Source: Betaproteobacteria bacterium
GTDB taxonomy: Bacteria > Pseudomonadota > Gammaproteobacteria > Burkholderiales > Rhodocyclaceae
Assembly (NCBI GenBank): GCA_009782565.1
Contig: WRIU01000008.1
Span: 1 to 64,000, forward strand
DNA length: 64,000 bases
Reading direction: 5' to 3'
Every line of letters begins with the position of its first letter. Position 1 is the first letter of the stretch. Below are positions 8,001 through 16,933 of this stretch, piece after piece. The position numbers and the translations under genes were made by a program. A model generated the notes under the pieces. That model had not been told where the DNA came from and did no database searches. It saw only the letters and a program-made list of their open reading frames with translations.

Positions 8001-8406
8001 ACGTACATATCTCGACAGCGGTGTGTTGCTGGCTGCATTCAAAGGCGAGGGTAATAAGGGAAAGCGGGCAATAGAAATACTGGATGATCCTGAGCGAGAA
8101 TTGCTGGTAAGCGAAGCCGTGTGGCTCGAAGTTATGCCCAAGCCTATTTATGAGAAGCAACAGAAAGAGAGAGAGTTCTACGAAACCGTATTTGAGACCT
8201 CAAAGCGGCTTACCTGGAGTACCCCGTCTCTTGCCCGTGCTGCCCATGTTGCCCAGCAATACGGTATTGCTGCTATGGATGCTATCCATGTCGCTCAGGC
8301 ACTAGATGCGTGTGCAGAAGAATTGATCACAGCGGAAAAACCCAGTAAACCAATTTTTCGGGTACAGGACATTGCTGTGCGCTCCATTCAGGAAGAGATT
8401 GCCTAA
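7993..8406 (+). CDS. PIN-domain ribonuclease toxin
   Basis: PIN-domain toxins are Mg-dependent ribonucleases of VapBC-type modules. From the GTG start that overlaps the antitoxin stop (GTGGCTAA) the protein has 137 residues. Conserved acidic residues are D8 (TYLDSGVLL), E46 (EAVWLEV) and D96 (AAMDAIHVAQAL); the fourth position is E115 in LITAEK, where many relatives have Asp. The stop overlaps the methylase ATG (TAATG), so the toxin is embedded in the defence operon rather than standing alone. This placement suggests a back-up abortive response when the main system fails. Confidence 0.8.
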   Translation: MAKRTYLDSGVLLAAFKGEGNKGKRAIEILDDPERELLVSEAVWLEVMPKPIYEKQQKEREFYETVFETSKRLTWSTPSLARAAHVAQQYGIAAMDAIHVAQALDACAEELITAEKPSKPIFRVQDIAVRSIQEEIA

Positions 8407-11400
8407 TGCCCACCAAAAAAGAATTTCTCGCCCAGGAAGTCGCCAAAGCCGTCAGCGCAGGCAAGGCCGTCGCGCTGGAAACGGTCGATTTCAACGACCC
8501 GAACCGCCCCAAGACCTGCCTGGAGGTGGACTTCCCCATCCTGCCGGTCAATCAGGTTGCAATCATCGAGGGCAATGCGGGCAAGCCGATCTATCAAATG
8601 TCCAAGTGGTGGGCGCGGCGTCGTTCCAGCGTATTCCGCTCGATGCTCATCGCGGCGGCGACGAAAGCGCCGGATGATCCCTCGCACGCGGCCAAGCTGG
8701 TATGGGACAACTACTACGCCAACCACCAGAAGCGCGGGGCGTTCAAACACCTGAAGGTGGCCGACATTTTCATGGGCGGCGGCACGACGTTGGTGGAGGG
8801 CTCGCGCCTCGGAATGCAGATGGTCGGCAACGACCTGAATCCGGTGGCTTGGTTCGTAGTCAAGCAGGAATTGGCGGATGTTGATCTGGAGGAAGTGAAA
8901 AAGCTCCTCGCCGACATCGAGGCCGAGGTCAAACCGCAAATCATGCCGTACTACTATTGCGACGGCCCGGAAGGCAAAAAAGGGACATGGACACACCTGC
9001 CCAGTAACAAGGTGATGCCTGCCGATTTCGATCCGCTCGCCATCCCGCGTGAAGAGCGCAAGGATTACAAATACGAAGGCCCGGAAATCATCTACACCTT
9101 CTGGGCCAAGCATGGGCCGTGTCAGGTGACGGGTTGCGGGCATCGCACGCCCATCATGGGCAGCCCGGTGATGGCGGTGAAGACGTTGTCCGTCAAACAT
9201 TGGGAACATGTCTGCGGTAAATGTGGCAAAGGTTTTCATGTCGAAGAAGATGCGGTACGGATGGCTCCCGATGTGCCGCTCTACGTCTCGCCCGCCGAAT
9301 CTCCATATTCCGTGCTCGACCGCAAGAAAGGCGTGATTTGTCTGCATTGCGGCCATACGGCGCTGGTGAGTCTGGGTAAGGGAAAAAACAAAAAGGTGGA
9401 ACTAAGCCTGCTGGTGCATCCGCAATGGCTGGCGGGTGAGGCAAAGCAGGACGCTGACGGTCAGCCCTACGGTGGGTCGGCGCAGGATGACGTGGCGGCC
9501 ACCACGCGATGGGACGCTGCACGCGCCGCGAAGATTCGGCTGCTGGAAGTGCGAGGTGCGCTGCCGGATGAAGTGATTGACCCCGAAACGGGTGTTACCT
9601 TCGCGCCCGAAAAAGGCACCGTACCAAAACGCTCACACTACACTTGCGCGGCCTGTGGTACGGCACAGGATGTTCTGGCAACGGTAAAGGCCAGCGGTAA
9701 GACCGGGCCGATGGCTGCTTACGCAGTGCAGGGCTACGTGCCCGAGCGTGATGAAGCGGGCAAGCTGCCTTATGGCGGTCGTTTCTTTGCGGCGTTCACT
9801 AGCGCGTTAGCGCGGCAATATGACACTGCTGCGGATGAATGGATCAAGCGTAAGGATGCTGATCTGAAAGACTACTGGCCTCGTAGCACGATTCCAATTG
9901 GCGCTGAAATTGGGCCTCACGATGTAGAGGGACACCACTACTCACACTGGTGGACGATGTTTAACTCGCGCCAATTGCTTGTCCATGCGCAGGTGCTTAA
10001 GGCCATCGTAAATGTCGGCCACTATGGATGGAAGACGCGCGAGTATGTGCTCGGTGCATTTCAAAATTTCTTGCGAAACCAGAACCTGTTCGCGTTCTGG
10101 CACATGAAACTTGACAAGTTAGCTCCGGCAATGTCTGCCAGCAATTTCCACCCCAAGAACAATGTGGTGGAAGTTGGCGTATTTCCAACGATGGGCTATG
10201 GACCTTGGTCTTCCACGGTAGAGGTACTTTTCAAGGGCGGCAAATGGGCACAAGCACCGTGGGAAGCGGTTAGCGCAGAACATCTAAAGCGGTACACCCC
10301 AACAATTGCAGGCGAAATTTCGGGGAAAAGCGAAAAGGTGTCTACTGGCGATCCATTGTTGGGCGCTGAAACCTATTGCGGCTCGTCCACTGACCTTACA
10401 CACGTTCCCGCATCCAGTCTTGATCTGGTTATCACCGATCCACCGTTTGGCGATTTGGTTCAGTACTCTGAACTCGCCGACTTCTTCTACGTCTGGCTGC
10501 GCCTCGCGCTGAAAGACAAGTATCCTGACCATTTCAGCGCCGACTACACGCCCAAGTCACTGGAAGCGGTTGCCAACCGCGCGCGCGAACCGGAAGACCC
10601 GGATGGCTTCTACCAGCGCCTGCTCACGCAGTGCTGGCGCGAGGCGCATCGCGCGCTTAAACCAGGCGGCATCCTCGCCTTCACCTTCCACCACAGCGAG
10701 GACAAGCCGTGGGTGGCGGTGCTGGAGTCGCTGTTCGACGCGGGCTACTACCTCGAAGCGACCTACCCCATTCGCTCCGACGAAACCAAGGGCGAAGGCG
10801 AATTCGGCTCTAAGACCATCGAATACGACATCATCCACGTCTGCCGCAAACGCACCGAAGAACCCACGGCGGTGAGCTGGGGCCGGATGCGCCGCGAGGT
10901 GATGGCCGACGTGCGCCAGTTGCAGGCGATGCTGGAAAACCACGCGAAGGAAGGCCTGCCTGCCGCCGACATTCAGGTCATCCGGCGCGGCAAGGCGCTG
11001 GAATACTTCTCGCGCCACTATGGCAAGGTGTATGTGGACGAAGGCCGCGTCATCGGGGTCAGGGATGCGCTGATCGGTATCAATCAGCTCATCGACGAGG
11101 ATGTGGACAAGGGCAAGGAGCCGCCGCCAGTCAACGCCGAGCCGATCACCCGTCAATTCCTGCGGACCTTCGGCAATGCGGCTGAACTCAAGCGCGACCA
11201 GTTGCAGAAATTCCTAAAAGGATCGATCACCACGCCGGACGAATTTGTGCAGCGCGGATGGTGCGCGGAAAGAAACAAGGTTTTCACCCGTACCAACCCG
11301 CTGGACTTCGCACGCGAGTGGTCAGGCAGGCATCGCCGCCGCCTCACCTCCGATCTGGATCAGGCGCTGGTGTTGGTCGGAGCCTGTTTCGATAACAGCG

Positions 11401-11615
11401 GCATCAATGCCTCGGATACGCTCAAGAACGAAAACTTCAAACCGCACGTTGCGCTAAAACCGCTGCTGGAATGGCTGCACCGCAACGGCCCGGATCAGGC
11501 TACCCGCAATGCAGCCTCGCGTGCGACGACGATCTACAACACCTGGGCAGCCAGCCAAGAGCGCAAACCCTTGCAAGGCACCCTGTTCGATGACGATGGG
11601 GAGTATGGGCGATGA
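8406..11615 (+). CDS. DUF1156 / COG1743-type adenine-specific DNA methylase (PglX-like)
   Basis: This probably methylates adenine in host DNA so that the defence system spares self. The 1069-residue protein has the DUF1156 start (EVDFPILPVNQVAIIEG, then YQMSKWWARRRSSVFRSML). The S-adenosylmethionine motif I is ADIFMGGGTTLVEGSRLG (about 119-136) and the catalytic motif IV is ITDPPFGDLVQYSEL (DPPF at 678-681). Between them are cysteine-rich Zn-ribbon-like segments (CGHRT, HVCGKCGKGFH, CLHCGHTAL, CAACGT). The circular arrangement, with DPPF far downstream, fits COG1743. Type 3 BREX loci use a methylase of this class (PglXI). ATGA overlap couples it to the next gene. Confidence 0.85.
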   Translation: MPTKKEFLAQEVAKAVSAGKAVALETVDFNDPNRPKTCLEVDFPILPVNQVAIIEGNAGKPIYQMSKWWARRRSSVFRSMLIAAATKAPDDPSHAAKLVWDNYYANHQKRGAFKHLKVADIFMGGGTTLVEGSRLGMQMVGNDLNPVAWFVVKQELADVDLEEVKKLLADIEAEVKPQIMPYYYCDGPEGKKGTWTHLPSNKVMPADFDPLAIPREERKDYKYEGPEIIYTFWAKHGPCQVTGCGHRTPIMGSPVMAVKTLSVKHWEHVCGKCGKGFHVEEDAVRMAPDVPLYVSPAESPYSVLDRKKGVICLHCGHTALVSLGKGKNKKVELSLLVHPQWLAGEAKQDADGQPYGGSAQDDVAATTRWDAARAAKIRLLEVRGALPDEVIDPETGVTFAPEKGTVPKRSHYTCAACGTAQDVLATVKASGKTGPMAAYAVQGYVPERDEAGKLPYGGRFFAAFTSALARQYDTAADEWIKRKDADLKDYWPRSTIPIGAEIGPHDVEGHHYSHWWTMFNSRQLLVHAQVLKAIVNVGHYGWKTREYVLGAFQNFLRNQNLFAFWHMKLDKLAPAMSASNFHPKNNVVEVGVFPTMGYGPWSSTVEVLFKGGKWAQAPWEAVSAEHLKRYTPTIAGEISGKSEKVSTGDPLLGAETYCGSSTDLTHVPASSLDLVITDPPFGDLVQYSELADFFYVWLRLALKDKYPDHFSADYTPKSLEAVANRAREPEDPDGFYQRLLTQCWREAHRALKPGGILAFTFHHSEDKPWVAVLESLFDAGYYLEATYPIRSDETKGEGEFGSKTIEYDIIHVCRKRTEEPTAVSWGRMRREVMADVRQLQAMLENHAKEGLPAADIQVIRRGKALEYFSRHYGKVYVDEGRVIGVRDALIGINQLIDEDVDKGKEPPPVNAEPITRQFLRTFGNAAELKRDQLQKFLKGSITTPDEFVQRGWCAERNKVFTRTNPLDFAREWSGRHRRRLTSDLDQALVLVGACFDNSGINASDTLKNENFKPHVALKPLLEWLHRNGPDQATRNAASRATTIYNTWAASQERKPLQGTLFDDDGEYGR

Positions 11616-12109
11616 GGCAACTGCTCGATACAGTGTGGCAACGGCGCGGTACCAGTTGGCTATGGGACGAGGAAGCGCGTAACCAGATTTGCGTGGCCAG
11701 CGAAGTCTGGAGCCTGCGCCAGTTCCTACGTGCGGTGAGCAACTGGCCGGATAACCTGCCGAGCAATGACGATCAAACGCTGGTGGTGGCCGGGCTGGAC
11801 GGCAGTCTTGACCTGCTAACGCCAGCGGATGCCGAGGCGTGGTTGGGCGATATCATCAAACCTGCCATCCTGTCGTTTCAGGACGGATACCAAGGCGATG
11901 CTGCACTGGTATTCTGGTTGCCCGGATGTCATAATCGCATCAAATCGCAGATGAGCACCGACGAAGTGTACTGGCTGTGCCACGCGCCTCATGGGTATCA
12001 GATCGACTTCGGTCGCATCCTGTGGGGTCAGGCCAACGAGTACCCACAGGAGATACTGCTGCGTGATGGCAGCAAATCCGCTGGCCTGTTTCATCTGCGG
12101 ATTACATAG
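11612..12109 (+). CDS. Unrecognised 165-residue protein of the defence operon
   Basis: It is translationally coupled to the methylase (ATGA overlap) and ends eight bases before the AAA ATPase gene. The protein is acidic and tryptophan-rich, with WDEEARNQICVASEVWSLRQF near the N-terminus split by ordinary loops, and a C-terminal stretch (YWLCHAPHGYQIDFGRILWG). There is no P-loop, zinc cluster, signal peptide or membrane segment, so it is not BrxF, which has a P-loop. I do not recognise the family. Its position between methylase and ATPase suggests a specificity, adaptor or inhibitor subunit. Confidence 0.6.
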   Translation: MRQLLDTVWQRRGTSWLWDEEARNQICVASEVWSLRQFLRAVSNWPDNLPSNDDQTLVVAGLDGSLDLLTPADAEAWLGDIIKPAILSFQDGYQGDAALVFWLPGCHNRIKSQMSTDEVYWLCHAPHGYQIDFGRILWGQANEYPQEILLRDGSKSAGLFHLRIT

Positions 12110-12117
12110 GGGGCCTG

Positions 12118-13167
12118 ATGAAAACCCTGAGCAAGATAAAAATTGAAGGCTTCAAATCCATCGAGAGCGCCGAACTGACACTAGGTGACCTCAACGTGGT
12201 TATTGGCGCAAACGGGTCGGGCAAGTCAAACCTGATCGGCGTGTTTCGTTTGGTGGAACGTGTGCTGGCACATAACCTCCAGCTTTACGTCGCCAGCGAG
12301 CCGGATCGCTTCCTGTTCCACGGGCGCAAGAAAACGCCCGCATTGTCGCTGGATTTTGATTTTGAAATAAGTGCTTATTATGGTTTTGAGCTCAAGGCTG
12401 TGCGCGATAGTTTTGTGTTTAGCCGAGAATTCATATTTGACAACGGCAGTTTGGCTGAAGAAAAGTCAACTGGAGCAAAAGAAAGCTTGCTTGTAGAAGA
12501 TCAGCAGTTCTCAAGCTTGTTCATGGCTCTACAGAACCTTGAGGTCTTCCATATTCAGGATACCGCCGACTCCTCGCCCGTCAGAAAAACAGCAGATATA
12601 GACGATAACCGCTTCTTCTGCCCCAATGCGGCCAATCTGCCCGCCTATCTCTACTGGTTACAGGAAAAACACCCGGTGGAGTTTCGCCACATCGAAGAGC
12701 ACATCCGGCTGGTCGCGCCGTTCTTTGACTGCTTCGTGCTGGCACCCAGCAAGCTCAACGAGAAGAAAATCAAGCTGGAATGGCGGCAGAAAGGCTCGGA
12801 TGCGTACTTCGATGCCTATTCGCTGTCCGACGGCACCTTGCGCTTCATCTGTCTCGCCACGCTGCTGCTGCAACCCAATCCACCCGCGTTGATCCTGCTC
12901 GACGAACCGGAACTGGGGCTGCATCCCTTCGCCATCCGCATTCTGGCTGAGATGCTGGAGGCTGCGTCAAAGCGTGTGCAGGTATTGTTGGCGACGCAGT
13001 CGGTGACGCTGCTCAACAATTTCGCGCTGCAGGATGTGATCGTCGCGGAAAACGACGGCATGAAAACCACGTTCAGCCGGCTCGATGAGGAAAAGCTCAA
13101 GGGTTGGCTGGAAGATTTCAGCCTGGGCGAACTGTGGGAGAAGAATGTGCTCGGAGGCCGCCCATGA
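12118..13167 (+). CDS. AAA_21/OLD-like ATPase
   Basis: This is an ABC-type chromosome-associated ATPase of 349 residues. It begins with the SMC-like MKTLSKIKIEGFKSIESAEL, then Walker A GANGSGKS (30-37), signature-like LSDGTLRFICLATLLL, Walker B ILLDEPELGLHP (D262, E263) and a His switch region (LLATQSVTLL). Such ATPases act as sensors paired with a separate effector nuclease, as in OLD/Gabija- or PARIS-type systems. Here the partner is the DUF4276 protein, whose ATG overlaps this stop (ATGA). The pair can be a separate defence module nested in the BREX-like operon. Confidence 0.8.
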   Translation: MKTLSKIKIEGFKSIESAELTLGDLNVVIGANGSGKSNLIGVFRLVERVLAHNLQLYVASEPDRFLFHGRKKTPALSLDFDFEISAYYGFELKAVRDSFVFSREFIFDNGSLAEEKSTGAKESLLVEDQQFSSLFMALQNLEVFHIQDTADSSPVRKTADIDDNRFFCPNAANLPAYLYWLQEKHPVEFRHIEEHIRLVAPFFDCFVLAPSKLNEKKIKLEWRQKGSDAYFDAYSLSDGTLRFICLATLLLQPNPPALILLDEPELGLHPFAIRILAEMLEAASKRVQVLLATQSVTLLNNFALQDVIVAENDGMKTTFSRLDEEKLKGWLEDFSLGELWEKNVLGGRP

Positions 13168-13838
13168 CACGGCTTCTGATGCTGGTGGAAGGCCAGAGCG
13201 AGGAAATCTTCGTCAAGCGCACGTTGGTTCCGCATCTCGCGCAACATGGCGTATATGTACAGCCGCCCATCGTGCTGTGGACGAAGCGGCTTTCCAGCGG
13301 TGGAGGTTTTCGCGGCGGGGTGTCGAGTTGGCATCAGATTCGCAAAAACTTGTTGCCGCTGATGCGCGACGGTGATGCATGGGTCAGCACGTTACTGGAT
13401 TTCTACGGATTGCCAGAGGATTTTCCGGGCTTGCCGGACGCATTGGGTGCAGGTAGCCCACAGGAGAAAGCTGTGGCATTGCAAGACCGCCTCGCGGCAG
13501 AGTTGAACCATCAGCGGTTTATTCCGTTTCTGGCGCTGCACGAATTTGAAGCGTGGATGTTTAGTTCTCCGGATGCCGTCGCGGCGCATTTCGGCAAGGC
13601 CCACCTTGCCGATCGGTTGCGCAATGCTGTGCAACAGGCCGGTGCGCCGGAACTAATCAATCACGGCACGGATACACATCCGAAGGCGCGGCTTCACAGT
13701 TTGGTAGGTGGTTACAAGGAAACGTCTGACGGCCCCACGCTACTGGAGAAAATTGGTATCGCAACGGTGCGGGGTGCCTGCCCACATTTCAACGGTTGGC
13801 TGCAACAATTAGAAGCCTTGGGCGAGGAAGCACCGTGA
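13164..13838 (+). CDS. DUF4276 family protein, TOPRIM-like effector
   Basis: The 224-residue protein starts MTRLLMLVEGQSEEIFVKRTL, where E9 is the TOPRIM-type glutamate, followed by STLLDFYGLP (D79), the second acidic site. This pattern matches DUF4276 (PF14103), proteins nearly always next to an AAA_21 ATPase. TOPRIM folds act as nucleases in OLD-like and related systems, so I infer a nuclease or other effector triggered by the ATPase. The conserved EFEAWMFS segment is also typical. ATGA overlap with the ATPase and GTGA overlap with the helicase couple all three. Confidence 0.75.
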   Translation: MTRLLMLVEGQSEEIFVKRTLVPHLAQHGVYVQPPIVLWTKRLSSGGGFRGGVSSWHQIRKNLLPLMRDGDAWVSTLLDFYGLPEDFPGLPDALGAGSPQEKAVALQDRLAAELNHQRFIPFLALHEFEAWMFSSPDAVAAHFGKAHLADRLRNAVQQAGAPELINHGTDTHPKARLHSLVGGYKETSDGPTLLEKIGIATVRGACPHFNGWLQQLEALGEEAP

Positions 13839-16606
13839 CGGACAACAACGTCCAATTCCAACCCGGCGAACGCATTACCCACCCTGAGTACGGTCAGGGC
13901 GTTGTCCTCGATCTGGTGCGTGACGGCTACCAGCGTGCGTTCTTCGGTGTTGGTGAACGCCGTGTGCCGGTCGCTTCGCTGCGGCGCGAACTCACGCGCA
14001 CGGAGCGCATTCTGTGCTCCGTGGACGGTGGCGAGGATCGTGGGCGCAAAGCGTGGCTGTCCTACGAGGCGCACGCGCTGCCGGTAATGGAAAGCGCCTC
14101 GGCGCTGACCTCGGCGAAGATCGACCTGTTGCCGCATCAGGTGGTGCTGACGCACCGCATCGCTACCGCATCGCCCCGGCGCTACCTGATCGCCGATGAG
14201 GTAGGTTTAGGCAAGACCATTGAAACGGCGCTGATCCTGCGTGAACTGGCCAGCCGGGGGGAACTGAAACGGGCGCTGATGGTGGTGCCTGCGGGTTTGG
14301 TGAACAACTGGCATCGAGAACTGAACGAAGTGTTCAACCTCGATTTCGAGGTATTCGGCTCTGAAGGCGACATTACCGACCGCAAGACCAACGCCTTCGC
14401 CAAGCATGACCGGCTGATTGCCAGCATCGACACCTTGAAGCGTCCGGCACGCATCAAGCGCCTGCTGGACGCGCCGCGTTGGGATCTGGTGGTGTTCGAT
14501 GAAGCGCACCACCTCACGGCCTACCGCACTGGCGGCAAGGTGCGGAAAACCGAGAACTACAAGCTGGCCGAGGCGCTGAAGGATCATTCGCGTGACCTTG
14601 TGCTGCTGTCGGCTACACCGCACCAGGGCAATCACTTCCAGTTCTGGATGCTGGTGCAATTGCTGAACCCGACGTTATTCCGTAGTCCTGAGGAAATGGT
14701 GGAAGAGCGGCATCGGCTCAACACGGTGATGTTCCGCCGCACCAAGGCGGATGCCTGTCAGCCGGACGGTTCGCCGCTGTTTGCGCGCCGCTGGGTTCAC
14801 ACTGAATCGTTCGTGATGGCGCAAGCCGAGCGGCTGTTTTACGAGAAGTTGCGCGAGTATCTGGAGGATGGTTTCAACCTTGCACGCCGTCAGGGCAATC
14901 AAGGGCGTGCATTGGGTTTCCTGATGGCGATTTTCCAGAAAATCGCCGCGTCGAGTTTCGCCGCTGTGCGCCGTACCCTCAAGCGCCGCCTACTGATGCT
15001 AACGCTGCACGAGGCGTTGCTACGCGACAAGGAACTGGACATAGAGGGTCGTGAACGCCTGACCGATGAAGCGCGGGAACTGATCCACGAGGAGTACAAA
15101 CTGTCCCGCGACAGCATCGGGCGCAGTGAGGTGGATCGCGTTCTGGCCGATCTGAGATACCGATTAGTCAAGAGACTGGATGAAGAGGTGCTGGAGATGG
15201 CCTCTGACCCCTACGGCAACGAGTATTCGGCTGCGCACGCGGAGGAAGCCGTATCAGCGGTGGTTAACCTGCGCTTGCCGGAGGAGCGCCTGCGCATCGG
15301 CGACCTGTTGCGCGTGTTTCCGCCGCAGCGCGAAACCAAGATGCAGAAACTGCTCGATGGTTTAGGCACGCTGTGGCGACAGAATTCGAGCGAGAAGATC
15401 GTGATCTTCGCTACTTACCTCGGCACGGTGGACATGATCGCCAGCGAGATTGAACAGACCTTTCCCGGCCAAGGGGTAGTCGTGTTGCGCGGTGGCGACC
15501 ACGGTGCCAAGGTAGCTTCAGAAAGACGCTTCCGCCAGAAGAATGGCCCGCGTGTGTTGGTGTGTACGGCAGCGGGACGCGAGGGCATCAACCTGCAATT
15601 TGCGCGCATCCTTTTCAATTTCGATCTGCCATGGAATCCGATGGACATAGAGCAACGCATCGGACGCATCCATCGCTACGGGCAGAATCACACGGCGCAG
15701 GTTTACAACCTTGTCCTGTCTGACACCATTGAAGGTCGCATCTTTCTACTGTTGGATGAAAAGCTGACCGAAATTGCACGCACGGTTGGCAAGGTCGATG
15801 AACAGGGCAACGTCGCAGAAGACCTGCGCGCGCAGATTCTTGGGCAGTTGTCCGAGCGGTTGAGCTACGACCGTCTGTATCAGGAAGCCCTGTCCGACCC
15901 GGAACTCAAGCGCACACGGGTGGAACTGGAAGCGGCACTGTTGAACTCGCGCGAGGCGCGGCAGGTGGTATTCGACCTGTTTCAAGACCTCGACGGTTTC
16001 AGCCTCGACGACTACAAGCCTTTTTCGGACGTGTCGTCCAGCTTGGAGCGGCTGGTGCGTTTCCTCTCGGCGGCAGTCGCGGATCGCCAGCAGAAACTGC
16101 TCAAGGTGGACGATGCGACCTACGACCTTGTCACTGCCGAAGGCGCACGCCGTGCCCGTTTTACCCTGAACCGCGAAACTGCGGCGAATCAGGACGATCT
16201 CCAGCTGATGGGCCTGGATCACCCGCTGGTGCAGGAGGAATTGGGGCGCTGGCGTAGCGTACCGCCAGAGGAAATTGGTATCGCCGTATCCGGCGATGTG
16301 GGCGAAACGGTATTGTTGTCACTGTGGATGATTGAAGCATCCGCTGGCAAGGGCGAACGCCGCGTTGTGCTACAACCCATCGCGGTTAAGCTGGATGGCA
16401 CACGGGTGCCTACGGCAGAGCAACTGAGCGAAAAATATCTTCAGGCTTCGGCGGCGAAGCCAATAATCACCCCGGAACAGCGGTTTGATCTGTTCGCCAG
16501 TGCCGTTGAACCGACCTTGCAGCGTGAACTGAAACACAGAGGGACCGCAAACGGTGATGGCAGCTATTCGGCGGAGTTGATCGGGTATGTTGAGATTGTT
16601 GGATAG
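13835..16606 (+). CDS. SNF2-family DNA helicase/translocase (BrxHII-like)
   Basis: This is the last operon gene, starting at a GTG overlapping the previous stop; 923 residues. An N-terminal Tudor/SH3-like element (RITHPEYGQGVVLDL) precedes the two RecA lobes. Motif I is DEVGLGKT (121-128), motif II DEAH (222-225), motif III VLLSATPHQGN and motif VI QRIGRIHRYGQ (from 607). This is the SNF2/RapA-like set of ATP-driven double-strand DNA translocases. Type 3 and 5 BREX carry an SNF2 helicase called BrxHII, which supports the system assignment. Sequence after about residue 640 is a helical family extension. Confidence 0.85.
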   Translation: MTDNNVQFQPGERITHPEYGQGVVLDLVRDGYQRAFFGVGERRVPVASLRRELTRTERILCSVDGGEDRGRKAWLSYEAHALPVMESASALTSAKIDLLPHQVVLTHRIATASPRRYLIADEVGLGKTIETALILRELASRGELKRALMVVPAGLVNNWHRELNEVFNLDFEVFGSEGDITDRKTNAFAKHDRLIASIDTLKRPARIKRLLDAPRWDLVVFDEAHHLTAYRTGGKVRKTENYKLAEALKDHSRDLVLLSATPHQGNHFQFWMLVQLLNPTLFRSPEEMVEERHRLNTVMFRRTKADACQPDGSPLFARRWVHTESFVMAQAERLFYEKLREYLEDGFNLARRQGNQGRALGFLMAIFQKIAASSFAAVRRTLKRRLLMLTLHEALLRDKELDIEGRERLTDEARELIHEEYKLSRDSIGRSEVDRVLADLRYRLVKRLDEEVLEMASDPYGNEYSAAHAEEAVSAVVNLRLPEERLRIGDLLRVFPPQRETKMQKLLDGLGTLWRQNSSEKIVIFATYLGTVDMIASEIEQTFPGQGVVVLRGGDHGAKVASERRFRQKNGPRVLVCTAAGREGINLQFARILFNFDLPWNPMDIEQRIGRIHRYGQNHTAQVYNLVLSDTIEGRIFLLLDEKLTEIARTVGKVDEQGNVAEDLRAQILGQLSERLSYDRLYQEALSDPELKRTRVELEAALLNSREARQVVFDLFQDLDGFSLDDYKPFSDVSSSLERLVRFLSAAVADRQQKLLKVDDATYDLVTAEGARRARFTLNRETAANQDDLQLMGLDHPLVQEELGRWRSVPPEEIGIAVSGDVGETVLLSLWMIEASAGKGERRVVLQPIAVKLDGTRVPTAEQLSEKYLQASAAKPIITPEQRFDLFASAVEPTLQRELKHRGTANGDGSYSAELIGYVEIVG

Positions 16607-16915
16607 GGGGCATAGACCGTTTTCGGCAGAAGGTCATGATGACGGTGAGTATGTTTACCCAAAAAATAAAAGTCGTTGCGGCAGGATGTTTTGTATCCCT
16701 CAGACGGAAACGGAAATGGTCGACGTAAGGAAAAGGACAAAAACAAGGGAATGGTGCAAAAGAATAACGGTCTGGCCTATCGGCCTCCCTACCTTGAAAA
16801 GGTTGAGGCAAAGGGTCGAAAAGGATCGAAAAGGCCGACCTCGGCTGGCGCAGCTTCCCGCCCCTTTCGTCTGCTGGCGCAAGGGTGTCGGAATGGCGAC
16901 AGTTTTGCCGGGGCG
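16607..16915. other. Gene-free gap after the defence operon
   Basis: About 300 bases without a supported gene. I see no clear intrinsic terminator for the operon. The right end of the gap contains the first of two near-identical 19-base repeats (see next entry), suggesting decayed mobile-element ends rather than regulatory DNA. Confidence 0.4.
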
Positions 16916-16933
16916 TCAGAACGGCGACAGTTT
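16887..16933. repeat. Tandem 19-bp repeats, 28-bp period
   Basis: Repeat 1 (16887-16905, GTCGGAATGGCGACAGTTT) and repeat 2 (16915-16933, GTCAGAACGGCGACAGTTT) differ at only two positions and start 28 bases apart. Multiple short repeats near an end are typical of IS21-type termini, so this may be a leftover element end. It overlaps the 3' end of the decayed transposase frame. Confidence 0.5.

Noticed and set aside
8403-9356. 317-codon frame antisense to the methylase
   Set aside because: The methylase frame has its expected motifs; the antisense has none.
3081-16606. DISARM system
   Set aside because: There is no DUF1998 protein or PLD nuclease, and PglZ is present instead.
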